NCBI GenBank assembly: GCA_905234745.1
Contig: CAJOJD010000002.1
Coordinates: 166,049-214,605 of the forward strand
DNA length: 48,557 nt
DNA from: an uncultured Bacteroidaceae bacterium
GTDB lineage: Bacteria; Bacteroidota; Bacteroidia; Bacteroidales; Bacteroidaceae
Reading direction: 5' to 3'
Positions within the stretch are counted from its first letter, which is position 1. The number at the start of each line of letters is the position of its first letter. A program made the position numbers and the translations under genes. Shown in pieces: positions 8,424-17,202 of this stretch. The notes under the pieces were generated by a model that was not told the origin of the DNA, ran no database searches, and saw only the letters and a program-made list of their open reading frames with translations.

Positions 8424-9883
8424 TACACCTTAAGATCATACACCGCATACTGGGAGTCCTGCTTCTGATTGAGTCAGGAATTCTCCTGCTCTGTGCATTC
8501 CTTCCCATCTTCTATGGAGAGGATGACCTGTTCGGATTCATCATGGGATCGCTCATAAGCGCCTGCTGCGGCATGACCCTGATGTTCATAGGCAAGAGTG
8601 CACGCAAGCGTGAAGGAGCCATGACCCGCCGCGACGGTTACATAGTCGTAGCCTTAAGCTGGGTGCTGTTCTCCATATTCGGTTCACTGCCCTATTTCAT
8701 CAGCGGATATATCCCCTCATATACGGATGCCTTCTTTGAGACCATGTCCGGTTTCACCACTACAGGCGCCACCATCATACAGGATGTCGAGGTAATACCT
8801 CACGGACTGCTGTTCTGGCGCAGTTTCTCTCAATGGATAGGCGGTTTGGGAATCGTATTCTTTACGGTAGCGGTATTGCCTATCTTCGGTGTGGGCGAGG
8901 TCCAGCTCTTCGCAGCCGAGGCCATCGGACCTACCCGGAACAAACTGCACCCACGTATAAGCGTAAGCGGCCGATGGATAATCACCGTCTACCTGCTCAT
9001 AACCCTTCTGTGCGCCGTGGCTTTGAGACTGTGCGGCATGGGAATATTTGACAGCATCAATCATGCACTGACCACCGCAGCTACCGGCGGATTCTCAACA
9101 AAGAATGCCAGCATAGCATACTTCAATTCCCACGCAATTGAGTATGTGATCACATTCTTCATGTTCCTGTCGGGTATCAACTACGGACTGCTGTTCTTCG
9201 TCGCATTCCGCGGTCAGATACGTAAACTGATAGAGGATACGCAGTTCAAGTGGTACGTCATGCTGCTGTTGCTCTTTACGGCAATCGTGGGCATCGGTCT
9301 ATTCGTATCGACCCCCTACAACGGAGCGGCATCACTGCGCAACGCGCTGTTCCATGTGACAGCCATCATAACCACCACCGGATTCACATCGACCGACTAC
9401 ACCCAATGGCCTCCGTTCATCTGGATGATACTGGGTCTGTGCTTCTACTTCGGTGCCTGCGCCGGATCAACCACCGGTGGTATGAAAACCATACGTATTG
9501 CCGTCCTGTTCAAGTCCATGCGTAACGAGTTCAACCGCATACTGCACCCCAACGCCGTGCTGCCGGTTCGCATCAACGGAAAAGTTGTACCTCCGTCAAC
9601 CCGACAGAGCGTGCTCACGTTCAGCATATTCTTCTTTGCGTTGGTATTTTTAGGCTGGTTCTTCTACCTGGCCATAGGAATTGATATTGCCGAGGCTTAT
9701 GGCATATCGCTTTCATGCCTGAGCAATATCGGTCTTACTATAGGTAATAACGGATGTAATATTCCGTGGAGTGATATGCCTACGATAGGCAAATGGTTCT
9801 CAACCTTCCTGATGCTGGTCGGCAGACTTGAGGTCTTCAGTGTCCTGCTTATTATCACTCCCTCCTTCTGGAAGCATAACTAA
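8420..9883 (+). CDS. trkH: Trk potassium uptake membrane subunit TrkH
   Basis: 487 residues, the pore subunit of the Trk/Ktr K+ transporter. It is strongly hydrophobic and carries the repeated selectivity-filter-like segments M-S-G-F-T-T-T-G-A-T, T-A-A-T-G-G-F-S-T, I-T-T-T-G-F-T-S-T-D-Y and N-I-G-L-T. The only start that keeps the conserved N-terminus ([11 protein letters not shown]) is TTG at 8420, which overlaps the trkA stop as TTGA; the next in-frame ATG lies inside the first membrane region. The last 84 bp overlap, antisense, the 3' end of the DUF4435 gene. The C-terminus (L-I-I-T-P-S-F-W-K) looks normal for TrkH. Confidence 0.94.
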   Translation: MIHLKIIHRILGVLLLIESGILLLCAFLPIFYGEDDLFGFIMGSLISACCGMTLMFIGKSARKREGAMTRRDGYIVVALSWVLFSIFGSLPYFISGYIPSYTDAFFETMSGFTTTGATIIQDVEVIPHGLLFWRSFSQWIGGLGIVFFTVAVLPIFGVGEVQLFAAEAIGPTRNKLHPRISVSGRWIITVYLLITLLCAVALRLCGMGIFDSINHALTTAATGGFSTKNASIAYFNSHAIEYVITFFMFLSGINYGLLFFVAFRGQIRKLIEDTQFKWYVMLLLLFTAIVGIGLFVSTPYNGAASLRNALFHVTAIITTTGFTSTDYTQWPPFIWMILGLCFYFGACAGSTTGGMKTIRIAVLFKSMRNEFNRILHPNAVLPVRINGKVVPPSTRQSVLTFSIFFFALVFLGWFFYLAIGIDIAEAYGISLSCLSNIGLTIGNNGCNIPWSDMPTIGKWFSTFLMLVGRLEVFSVLLIITPSFWKHN

Positions 9884-10864
9884 CAGTTCCCTGACGTCAC
9901 TGCGCATACGCTCATACAGTTCACATCCCCTGTAATGAGTATTCTTGCGTATGGCTTCGGCCAAACCCATCTGACTGTGCTGATATGCACTGATTTCGTT
10001 ATGGTATTGCTGGTTATGGACTGCAAAACGCTGTATCTCAGCCTCACGTTCCTGACGCAGGACAGTACATACCGGCATAAGCAGTTTCATGACCACGTTC
10101 TCGACAAGGTGATGTCCCTGCAGGAACAGATAGGTATTATCCTCCCTGACACCCATTGATGTAAGTTCCTCACGCAGGGCAGCCACCTCAGGAACAGCCT
10201 CCGGATAATGGTTCTCCATCCAGCGGATCTTATGGCTTACCCTCTCGGTCACGCTCAGGATGGCTCCCTGCGGACGGCGTACATCGACCGACTTGAGCCT
10301 TATGTCAAGGTTCAGGTCCTGCATGCTGTAACTGTTGTGCAGTTTCTTGCGGTAGAACCATACGTTCCATACAAAAAGCGGATATACGGCCTTTGAATAG
10401 AGTTCCATGAAAGCCTCGAAATCAATCAGGCGGTGGTCATTGAGAGTACACTGCACACAAATCTGGTGCAGGCTGCCCGACCAGCACTGATAGTTCTCAA
10501 TGGCATACGCATAGGTCTGGATGACAAACGGATTGCTGATTATATCCCTTGATGTCTGGGTAACGCCCTGCAGCAGCCAGTCATAGTCACTGTCCACGCA
10601 GGCAATCAGATTCTTACCGAGTCCGTTATGTTCTATGCATGAACGCAGAGCCGATTTCTTGCCCTTTGTCAAGCCCCCGCGATTGGGCAGCATTATCTGG
10701 AAATAGCGTTGCGGAGTCTCAAACTCATCCAACAGCAAACGCCAGAAAGAGACATCGTCATAGCTCTCCACGAAAGCCACGATTCGGCCCCTGCGCTTGC
10801 TTGGCAACAGTTTGTCGGCCGCCTCGAAATAACGGGAAGAAATATTGTCTGTAAGTCTCTTCAT
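9800..10864 (-). CDS. DUF4435 (TOPRIM-like) protein, AriB-like
   Basis: 354 residues. The N-terminal I-V-A-F-V-E-S-Y-D-D (Glu33, Asp36-37) and L-I-A-C-V-D-S-D-Y-D (Asp91, Asp93, Asp95) form the acidic layout of a TOPRIM-like DUF4435 domain. DUF4435 proteins pair with AAA ATPases; in PARIS anti-phage systems such a protein (AriB) is the effector released by the ATPase AriA. Here the ATPase gene ends 13 bp upstream on the same strand, so the two form an operon. The C-terminal tail of about 28 residues is encoded antisense to the end of trkH and is probably not part of the fold. The domain is well supported; a defence role is inferred, and many Bacteroidetes carry such pairs without proven function. 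Confidence 0.72.
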   Translation of the reverse strand: MKRLTDNISSRYFEAADKLLPSKRRGRIVAFVESYDDVSFWRLLLDEFETPQRYFQIMLPNRGGLTKGKKSALRSCIEHNGLGKNLIACVDSDYDWLLQGVTQTSRDIISNPFVIQTYAYAIENYQCWSGSLHQICVQCTLNDHRLIDFEAFMELYSKAVYPLFVWNVWFYRKKLHNSYSMQDLNLDIRLKSVDVRRPQGAILSVTERVSHKIRWMENHYPEAVPEVAALREELTSMGVREDNTYLFLQGHHLVENVVMKLLMPVCTVLRQEREAEIQRFAVHNQQYHNEISAYQHSQMGLAEAIRKNTHYRGCELYERMRSDVRELLVMLPEGGSDNKQDTEDLKSADQHQEG

Positions 10865-10877
10865 GCCGGACCGCCCC

Positions 10878-11705
10878 TCACTTTACGGTAATATCCTCAA
10901 CATCATAAACTGAATCCATCCAGCCGTCCATGATCAGAGCGGGCGAATGGGTCGTCATGATAATCTGGCAGTTGGGGTTGAGTGAACGCACGCGCTGTAT
11001 CAGCTGCTGCTGCCACTCTATATGAAGTGATATTTCAGGTTCGTCCATAAGCAGGACTCCCGGGGTCATATCCTGAACCAGAGTGGTAAGCATTATTACC
11101 AGCAACTGCTTTTCGCCCGATGACAGGTTGTAAGGCAGCAGAGTGGCACCGAACTGGTCAAACAGGATCTCGTTGCTGCTGCGGATTATCTTCTTGCCCG
11201 TATCCGTAAAGAGTTCATCCATATAATCCATGAACTTGATCTTGGGGGCCGATATCTCCTGCGCCTCACGTATCTTCTCCGGATCGCCCGATGTCAGCAG
11301 CTGAATGGTCCGGTTGCCTATGTTTACCTGATAGTCCAGGTAACGGCGCTGAAGTTTGTAGAGTTGCCAGTCAAGTTCCGATACCACACTCTTGTCGGAC
11401 ATCTTCTCCAACAGGTTGCTGTGCATGAGCGGGCGGTCAATGCTGCGTATCACATCATATTTGATCTTTGAAGCCCCTTCGGGGAAATAATCTATCTGTA
11501 CCTCGGGGTTCTCGTCCTGACTCTCGCCGGCCAGGAAGTCCAGACGGGCTACGGTCTTGTTCAGAATGGTACTTTTACCGGTTCCGTTCACACCGCTCAG
11601 AATGTTCACATCGGGACGCAGGTTCCAGACTATGTGCTTTCTTCCCCAAAGGGAGTTTATCTCTATGCGGCTGATGCCGTCAGCGTATCCGTTTTCCATA
11701 ATCAT
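10878..11705 (-). CDS. Small AAA/ABC-type ATPase, AriA-like partner of the DUF4435 protein
   Basis: 275 residues. Walker A G-V-N-G-T-G-K-S-T at 38-46; ABC signature L-S-S-G-E at 194-198; Walker B V-L-L-M-D-E-P-E at 217-224; switch histidine in T-T-H-S at 251-254. This is the AAA_15/AAA_21 (SMC/OLD-like) ATPase architecture with a short helical insert and no attached nuclease domain. Paired with the DUF4435 gene it matches the two-gene layout of PARIS, although the ATPase seems shorter than typical AriA from memory. Start at 11705 (M-I-M-E-N-G) or 11699. A possible leader RNA and promoter precede it. Confidence 0.75.
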   Translation of the reverse strand: MIMENGYADGISRIEINSLWGRKHIVWNLRPDVNILSGVNGTGKSTILNKTVARLDFLAGESQDENPEVQIDYFPEGASKIKYDVIRSIDRPLMHSNLLEKMSDKSVVSELDWQLYKLQRRYLDYQVNIGNRTIQLLTSGDPEKIREAQEISAPKIKFMDYMDELFTDTGKKIIRSSNEILFDQFGATLLPYNLSSGEKQLLVIMLTTLVQDMTPGVLLMDEPEISLHIEWQQQLIQRVRSLNPNCQIIMTTHSPALIMDGWMDSVYDVEDITVK

Positions 11706-11740
11706 GACTGTTTACGGGTTCTGTCCGGTAAAAATAGGAA

Positions 11741-11782
11741 AAAAAAAGAAGAGTTACCGTAAGGTTCCTCTTCTCTTTTTTT
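11741..11782 (-). terminator. Terminator-like hairpin upstream of the AAA ATPase gene
   Basis: Read on the minus strand: GAAGAG, a small internal loop, ACC-TTAC-GGT, then CTCTTC followed by a run of nine T. This is a classic intrinsic terminator shape. No annotated minus-strand gene ends just before it: the deacylase gene ends at 11994, over 200 bp upstream, with a promoter-like box in between. It may end a small RNA, or act as an attenuator in the leader of the ATPase/DUF4435 operon. Confidence 0.55.
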
Positions 11783-11883
11783 GGCGGCGCGTGATTCACA
11801 TCAAACGATACCCAATGATATTTATAAAAAGGACTATCTATCTAGATTATCAACCACTAACGGTGTGTCCGTTTCGTGATTGC
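11741..11883 (-). ncRNA. Possible small RNA or 5' leader upstream of the ATPase/DUF4435 pair
   Basis: The 288-bp gap holds no convincing gene. A TATCTTTG box (11888-11895) would start a minus-strand transcript near 11883, and a terminator-like hairpin closes at about 11741, giving about 140 nt. Inside are a hairpin AACGG-ACACA-CCGTT and the palindrome ATCTAGAT. I recognise no RNA family. It may be an independent small RNA or a regulated leader; the evidence is only promoter-like plus terminator-like spacing. Confidence 0.35.
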
Positions 11884-11887
11884 GCTA

Positions 11888-11895
11888 CAAAGATA
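11888..11895 (-). promoter_or_regulatory. Candidate -7 promoter box before the leader/ATPase operon
   Basis: TATCTTTG on the minus strand matches TAnnTTTG. It lies in a very AT-rich stretch; no good -33 TTTG is visible. Confidence 0.4.
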
Positions 11896-11993
11896 TTCTT
11901 TATTTTTTATTTTGCATATTATTGAGGGGTATTTAATGGATTTTTGCAGTTAATAACACTTAAAAGGGCTGAAATAGGCCATAAAATGCATTA

Positions 11994-13046
11994 TTATTCA
12001 CTGATTTTTAAGCCATCAAGTAACTCAATGTAACATGGAACAGCCTGTTCCAACTCTGAAAGCGTCACATATTCGTCGGCGGTATGTGAACGGGCCGATT
12101 CGCCCGGCCCCAACTTGAACGACGGACATGACAGGACAGCCTGATCCGAAAGCGTTGGTGAGCCGTAAGGCTTCATGCCAAGACTCTCCGCCTTGCGTAT
12201 CAAAGGATGATTAACATCTATTTTGGATGAATTCAGATTGAACGAGCGTGCCTTTACCTCACAATACTCCGGCAATATTTCACTTATCAGGTCAAACACC
12301 TCATGATTGGAGTAGAGCTCGTTTGTGCGGACATCGGCCGTAAAGGTACAGGTGTCCGGTATCACGTTATGCTGTGTTCCCGCATTGATCATGGTGATGG
12401 TGAACTTGACCGGGCCAAGCAAATCGGACACCTTGTCAAACGTGAAATAGCGGAGTTTCTCTATAAGTTCAGTAGCACGGTAGAGTGCATTGATACCCTC
12501 GTTGCGGGCCGCATGACCGGCCTTTCCGTGAACGGTGAAATCCAGCACCATAAGTCCCTTCTCGGCTACTGCAGGCTGCATTCCCGTAGGTTCGCCTATA
12601 AGAGCCACATCCACCTTAGGCAGACTGTTCACGGCCAGTTTCATTCCGTTCTGTCCGTTACGCTCCTCCTCGACGGTAGCCAGGAACAGCGGATTGTATG
12701 ACTGAGGCTTGCTGTCCAACTCATAGAAGGCGTAAAGCAGCGAAACCAGACCTGCTCCGTCATCATTGCTGCCAAGCCCGTAAAGCTTTCCTTCCTCAAT
12801 GGTGGGCGTGAACGGATCCTTTGTCCAGCCGGCTACCGGCTTTACGGTATCCATATGACTGTTGAGCAACAGAGTCGGCTTGGCGGGATTATAGCTATGA
12901 CCATAGCACAGCAGATTAAGGCCGATGCACTCGGGCTTGTAGCCATGACTCTCCATATCGGCCTTCAGAATGGCCGATACCTCCTGCTCCGAACCCGTGG
13001 TTGACGGAGTGGCGATGAGCCGCTTAAGCAGTTCCAGTTGTTCCAT
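11994..13046 (-). CDS. argE: M20 family metallo-deacylase, ArgE-like (N-acyl-ornithine/citrulline deacylase)
   Basis: 350 residues. Metal-binding motifs of M20 enzymes are present: L-N-S-H-M-D-T-V near residue 60, G-S-N-D-D-G-A-G near 95, the catalytic pair T-V-E-E-E-R near 125, and I-G-E-P-T-G near 150. It closely resembles the Bacteroides ArgE-type deacylase, which in that group acts on N-succinyl- or N-acetyl-citrulline/ornithine in arginine synthesis; DapE is the main alternative. It lies 19 bp after the MATE gene on the same strand, probably at the end of that transcript. No other arg gene is in the window, so the exact substrate is inferred. Confidence 0.78.
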   Translation of the reverse strand: MEQLELLKRLIATPSTTGSEQEVSAILKADMESHGYKPECIGLNLLCYGHSYNPAKPTLLLNSHMDTVKPVAGWTKDPFTPTIEEGKLYGLGSNDDGAGLVSLLYAFYELDSKPQSYNPLFLATVEEERNGQNGMKLAVNSLPKVDVALIGEPTGMQPAVAEKGLMVLDFTVHGKAGHAARNEGINALYRATELIEKLRYFTFDKVSDLLGPVKFTITMINAGTQHNVIPDTCTFTADVRTNELYSNHEVFDLISEILPEYCEVKARSFNLNSSKIDVNHPLIRKAESLGMKPYGSPTLSDQAVLSCPSFKLGPGESARSHTADEYVTLSELEQAVPCYIELLDGLKISE

Positions 13047-13065
13047 ACCGCAAAGGTATGCAGTT

Positions 13066-14463
13066 TTATGAGATTTCGCCTTTTTCGCGGGCGGAAAGTT
13101 CCCTTATGATGCTGATTGCAAAGGGCAAGGCTATTGAGAATGTAAGCACATCGGCCGTAGCCATAGTAGCCTCCAGTCCTTCAAGTCCCCATATTGCCGG
13201 CAGTATGAAGAATATGGGATAGAATGCGAATCCGTGTCGGCTCATAGCCAGAATCGTTGCCCTTCCGGTACGGCGTATATTCTGAAGCAGCATATTGGTA
13301 GGCGTAGTGAGCCCCACCAGAGGGAAAGCCACGCACTGCCAGCGCAGCACCACTGCACCTATGCGTATCAGTTCAGGATCCTCATCACGGAAGAACGATA
13401 TGATTTCAGGGGCGAATATCCATCCTAATGTGGACATCACTATAAGTACAATCACACAAACCTGTATTGTAAACCTGTATGACTGCCTTACGCGTCCGTA
13501 CAGTCTGGCACCCCAGTTGAATCCGCAAACCGGCTGGAATCCCTGGCCCACGCCAAGTATCACCGCCATTGCGCACTGCATTATCCTGGCCACCACCGTA
13601 AAGGCAGCAATGGTCGATGCCTCCTGACCCTGCAATGCATAACTTGCGGCAGCCCAGTTCATGCATATGGCCGATATGCTGGAGAGCGACTGACGCATCA
13701 GTGACGGCAGTCCGCCAGCTCCTATCTCACGGTAACGCTCCAGTGACGGTGCAAAGTTGCGCAGTTTTATATGCACGTTGCCGTCAAACGTGGTAGCCCA
13801 CAGCAGGATACTCCATGATATGAACTGGCTTATCAGAGTTGCCATGGCGGCACCCGTAACACCCATCTCCAAATGGTTTATGAGCAGCCAGTCAAAGAAT
13901 ATGTTCAGCACCATTCCAACCGCAATACCAATCATGGCCAGCATGGCGTTACCCTGCAGTCTCAGTTGATTGTTAAGCGTCATCTGCGACACCAGGAACG
14001 GCGTTGCCACAAGAATCCACTTAAGGTAAGCATTGGAGTACGGAACTACATCGGGAGTAGCGCCCAAAAGTCGGGACAGCGGAGTCATGAACAGCATTCC
14101 AAGCACCATGAACACCAATCCTACAATGAATGATGAAAAGAATCCGGTGGCAGCCATCTTGCCAGCACCCTCGGCATCACGAGCGCCTAGTGCACGTGAC
14201 ATGTAATTGCCTGATCCGTGCCCAAAGAAGAATCCTACCGCCTGGATGATTGACTGGTATGAGAAAGCCACACCGACACCCGCCGTAGCGACAGTGCTGA
14301 TGTGGCCTACAAACCATGAATCTACGATATTGTAGATGGCCGATATTGACATGCTGATGATGGTGGGTACAGCAAGGCTGAGTACCAGTCTGGGTACCGG
14401 GGTTTCAGTGAGCCGTCTGTAACGGGCCTCACTCTTCAGTATGTCATTCTTATTGCTGTGCAC
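13066..14463 (-). CDS. MATE family multidrug/metabolite exporter
   Basis: 465 residues, about 12 membrane segments arranged as two related halves. The N-terminal P-R-L-V-L-S-L-A-V-P-T-I-I-S-M and I-Y-N-I-V-D-S-W-F-V-G-H motifs, and the matching F-Q-P-V-C-G-F-N-W-G-A in the second half, are typical of MATE exporters that use Na+ or H+ gradients. Substrate cannot be told from sequence. It begins 31 bp after the acyl-CoA dehydrogenase gene, so it may share that transcript. Confidence 0.9.
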   Translation of the reverse strand: MHSNKNDILKSEARYRRLTETPVPRLVLSLAVPTIISMSISAIYNIVDSWFVGHISTVATAGVGVAFSYQSIIQAVGFFFGHGSGNYMSRALGARDAEGAGKMAATGFFSSFIVGLVFMVLGMLFMTPLSRLLGATPDVVPYSNAYLKWILVATPFLVSQMTLNNQLRLQGNAMLAMIGIAVGMVLNIFFDWLLINHLEMGVTGAAMATLISQFISWSILLWATTFDGNVHIKLRNFAPSLERYREIGAGGLPSLMRQSLSSISAICMNWAAASYALQGQEASTIAAFTVVARIMQCAMAVILGVGQGFQPVCGFNWGARLYGRVRQSYRFTIQVCVIVLIVMSTLGWIFAPEIISFFRDEDPELIRIGAVVLRWQCVAFPLVGLTTPTNMLLQNIRRTGRATILAMSRHGFAFYPIFFILPAIWGLEGLEATMATADVLTFSIALPFAISIIRELSAREKGEIS

Positions 14464-14494
14464 CAGAATCGTTTTCCTGGCACAAAATTACTCA

Positions 14495-16186
14495 TTATTT
14501 ATAATATTCAATGCTCTCGGGAGTCCATGACATCACTGCGCGGTAATGACCTTCCAGTTGTGAGACTGCATAGTCCATGAACACCTTGAGTGACTTGTCA
14601 AAAAGGTCAGGAGTCTCTATAGAGTCACGAAGCAGAAGAGTGCACATAACGCTGTAAGCGGCGCTCTCCATCAGACGGCGTCCGCAGAAATCGGTCAGCT
14701 CCGTCTCCTTGAGTTCCATCACATGAGCGGTCATGGCATCCAGTTTCTCCACCATTGCGCTTATGACAGCCTTGCTCTCTGAGTCAGGCAGAGTGGCAAG
14801 CATATCCTTCACGTACTGTGAATACACTCCGCTGGTCACATAACGCAGAGCAGCTACAACCTGAAGCTGTGTGGTACCCTCATAGATTGAGGTGATACGT
14901 GCATCACGGTACAGGCGCTCGCAGGCGTAGTCACGCATAAAGCCTGAACCTCCATGAATCTGTATGCTGTCATAAGTGTTCTGGTTGGCAAACTCACTTG
15001 TCATACCCTTTGAGATGGGGGTGAGCGCATCGGCCAGACGGCTGTAACGCTTGCTCTCCTGACGCTCTTCGGGAGTAAGAGCACGCACCTTGGCAATGGC
15101 ATCCAGTGACTTGTAGATATCCACGTAACGTGAGGTCTCATAAAGCAGTGAGCGTGAAGCCTCTATCTTGGCCTTCATCACAGCCAGCATCTGATATACT
15201 GCCGGGAAGTTGTCAATGTTACGGCCAAACTGACGGCGCTCTGCAGCATACGCTGTAGCCTCACGCCAGGCAGCATCCTGAATACCCACGCTCTGTGTGG
15301 CAATACCCAGACGGGCACCGTTCATTAGGGCCATAACGTACTTGATGAGTCCCAGACGGCGGTCACCACAAAGCTCTGCCTTGGCGCCCGTGAACACCAG
15401 CTCGCAGGTAGGTGATCCGTGAATACCCATCTTATCCTCAATACGGCGTACGTTCACACCGCCGTTACGCTTGTCATAGATAAAGAGTGACAGGCCGCGA
15501 CCATCGGTGGTTCCCTCTTCGCTGCGGGCCAATACCAGATGAATGTCACTGTCACCGTTGGTGATGAAACGCTTTACACCGTTCAGTCTCCAGCAGCCGT
15601 TCTCAACGTCCTCGGTTGCCTTGAGCATAACGCTCTGCAGGTCACTACCTGCATCGGGCTCGGTAAGGTCCATCGACATGGTAGCACCCTCGCTGGCCAT
15701 CTTAAGGTATTTCTCCTTCTGCTCAGCGCTTCCGAACTCATTGATGGTATCGGCGCATGACTGCAGGCCCCATACGTTCTGGAATGATGCATCGGCACGT
15801 GACAGCATCTCACTTACTGCGCTGAACACGGTTACAGGCATGTTAAGACCGCCATACTGACGGGGAAGTCCGAAACCTGACAGACCGGCCTGATGCATTA
15901 CCTTGAGGTTCTGTGCGGTTCCTTCAGAGTACTGTACGTGGCCACCGCTGCAGTGTGAGCCTTCGCGGTCCACGCTCTCGGCATTGGGGGCAATCACGTC
16001 ATCGCAAACACTGCCGGTAAGTTCCAGCACGCGGTCGTAGTTGTCCATCGCATCATCAAAGTTCTGCGGTGCGTAGTCATATTTGCCGGCCTCGGCGTAG
16101 AAATTCTCCTTAAGTTCCACAATGCGCTCCATAAGCGGAGAGTGCATGCGGGCTTCAAGTTCAGGGGTATCTTTATATCTGTTCAT
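14495..16186 (-). CDS. Acyl-CoA dehydrogenase (long form with C-terminal extension)
   Basis: 563 residues, longer than the roughly 380 of classic acyl-CoA dehydrogenases because of an added C-terminal helical domain. Motifs: G-L-S-G-F-G-L-P-R-Q-Y-G-G-L, M-D-L-T-E-P-D-A-G-S-D (flavin/substrate region), Q-I-H-G-G-S-G-F-M-R-D-Y and R-I-T-S-I-Y-E-G-T-T-Q-L-Q, the last holding the usual catalytic glutamate. It oxidises an acyl-CoA and hands electrons to ETF. Its ATG overlaps the etfA stop by 4 bp, so the ETF made by the same operon is its likely acceptor. The chain length used is not visible. Confidence 0.93.
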   Translation of the reverse strand: MNRYKDTPELEARMHSPLMERIVELKENFYAEAGKYDYAPQNFDDAMDNYDRVLELTGSVCDDVIAPNAESVDREGSHCSGGHVQYSEGTAQNLKVMHQAGLSGFGLPRQYGGLNMPVTVFSAVSEMLSRADASFQNVWGLQSCADTINEFGSAEQKEKYLKMASEGATMSMDLTEPDAGSDLQSVMLKATEDVENGCWRLNGVKRFITNGDSDIHLVLARSEEGTTDGRGLSLFIYDKRNGGVNVRRIEDKMGIHGSPTCELVFTGAKAELCGDRRLGLIKYVMALMNGARLGIATQSVGIQDAAWREATAYAAERRQFGRNIDNFPAVYQMLAVMKAKIEASRSLLYETSRYVDIYKSLDAIAKVRALTPEERQESKRYSRLADALTPISKGMTSEFANQNTYDSIQIHGGSGFMRDYACERLYRDARITSIYEGTTQLQVVAALRYVTSGVYSQYVKDMLATLPDSESKAVISAMVEKLDAMTAHVMELKETELTDFCGRRLMESAAYSVMCTLLLRDSIETPDLFDKSLKVFMDYAVSQLEGHYRAVMSWTPESIEYYK

Positions 16187-17199
16187 TTTGAAATCTCTTT
16201 GTAGTGACGGATCAGTTTGGGAATCACATCCTCAACGCGACCGGTAATCACGTAATCGGCAATGGCGTTGATGGGGGCATCGGGATCCTGGTTGATTGAC
16301 ATGATCAGGCTGCTCTCACGCATACCTGCTATATGCTGGATCTGGCCCGATATACCGCAGGCAATGTAGAGCTTGGGTCTTACGGTTATACCTGTCTGAC
16401 CTATCTGACGGTCATGATCCACAAAACCGGCATCCACTGCGGCTCGGCTTGCACCGACCTCGGCATGCAGGGCATCGGCCAGCTTGTAAAGCATGTCAAA
16501 GCCCTCGCGGCTGCCCATTCCGTAACCACCTGCAACCACGATGCTAGCGGTATCCAGATGATGTGACGGCTTCTGCATATGGCGGTCAATCACGCTTACG
16601 GCCACATCGGCTGCACTTACGTAATCGCTTACCTTGTGGTTCTTTATCTCACCCTTGCCCTTTCCGGCGGGCTCGTTCTTCATCACACCCTGACGTACGG
16701 TTGCCATCTGGGGACGATGATCGGGATTTACGATTGTAGCAATGATGTTGCCACCGAATGCAGGACGTATCTGATAGAGCAGGTTCTCATAAACCTGACC
16801 GGTCTTCTTGTCCTCATACTCACCGATCTCAAGGTTGGTGCAGTCGGCGGTAAGTCCACTGCCCAGGGCCGATGAAACCCTTGGACCCAGGTCACGGCCG
16901 ATAACCGTTGCGCCCATGAGTGCAATCTGCGGCTGCTCCTCCTGGAACAGTTTTACCAGAATTGCTGAATGAGGTGCCGTGGTATAAGGAGCCAGGCACT
17001 TGTCATCAAATATATGGAGTACGTCAACTCCGTACTGGAGTATCTGGTTCTCAATTCCCTTAAGGTCACTGCCAGCAACGATTGCCTCAAGCTGAACGCC
17101 CAGCTGGTTAGCTAATGAACGGCCCTTTGTAAGCAGTTCCTGACTGACCGGAGCCACCTGGGTTCCTTCCAGTTCACAATATACAAATACGCTGTTCAT
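16183..17199 (-). CDS. etfA: Electron transfer flavoprotein alpha subunit
   Basis: 338 residues, normal length. The N-terminal alpha/beta domain is followed by the FAD-binding C-terminal domain with V-V-A-G-G-Y-G-M-G-S-R, Q-I-G-Q-T-G-I-T-V-R-P-K-L-Y-I-A-C-G-I-S-G and I-N-Q-D-P-D-A-P-I, the ETF-alpha hallmarks. It pairs with EtfB (3 bp upstream) and passes electrons from the downstream acyl-CoA dehydrogenase to an acceptor outside this window. Whether it is bifurcating cannot be decided from sequence reading alone. Confidence 0.95.
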   Translation of the reverse strand: MNSVFVYCELEGTQVAPVSQELLTKGRSLANQLGVQLEAIVAGSDLKGIENQILQYGVDVLHIFDDKCLAPYTTAPHSAILVKLFQEEQPQIALMGATVIGRDLGPRVSSALGSGLTADCTNLEIGEYEDKKTGQVYENLLYQIRPAFGGNIIATIVNPDHRPQMATVRQGVMKNEPAGKGKGEIKNHKVSDYVSAADVAVSVIDRHMQKPSHHLDTASIVVAGGYGMGSREGFDMLYKLADALHAEVGASRAAVDAGFVDHDRQIGQTGITVRPKLYIACGISGQIQHIAGMRESSLIMSINQDPDAPINAIADYVITGRVEDVIPKLIRHYKEISK

Positions 17200-17202
17200 G
17201 GC

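Noticed and set aside
11557-11925. 122-codon plus-strand frame across the ATPase start and its leader
   Set aside because: It is antisense to the Walker A region and runs through the hairpin; the AT-rich tail gives a chance open frame.
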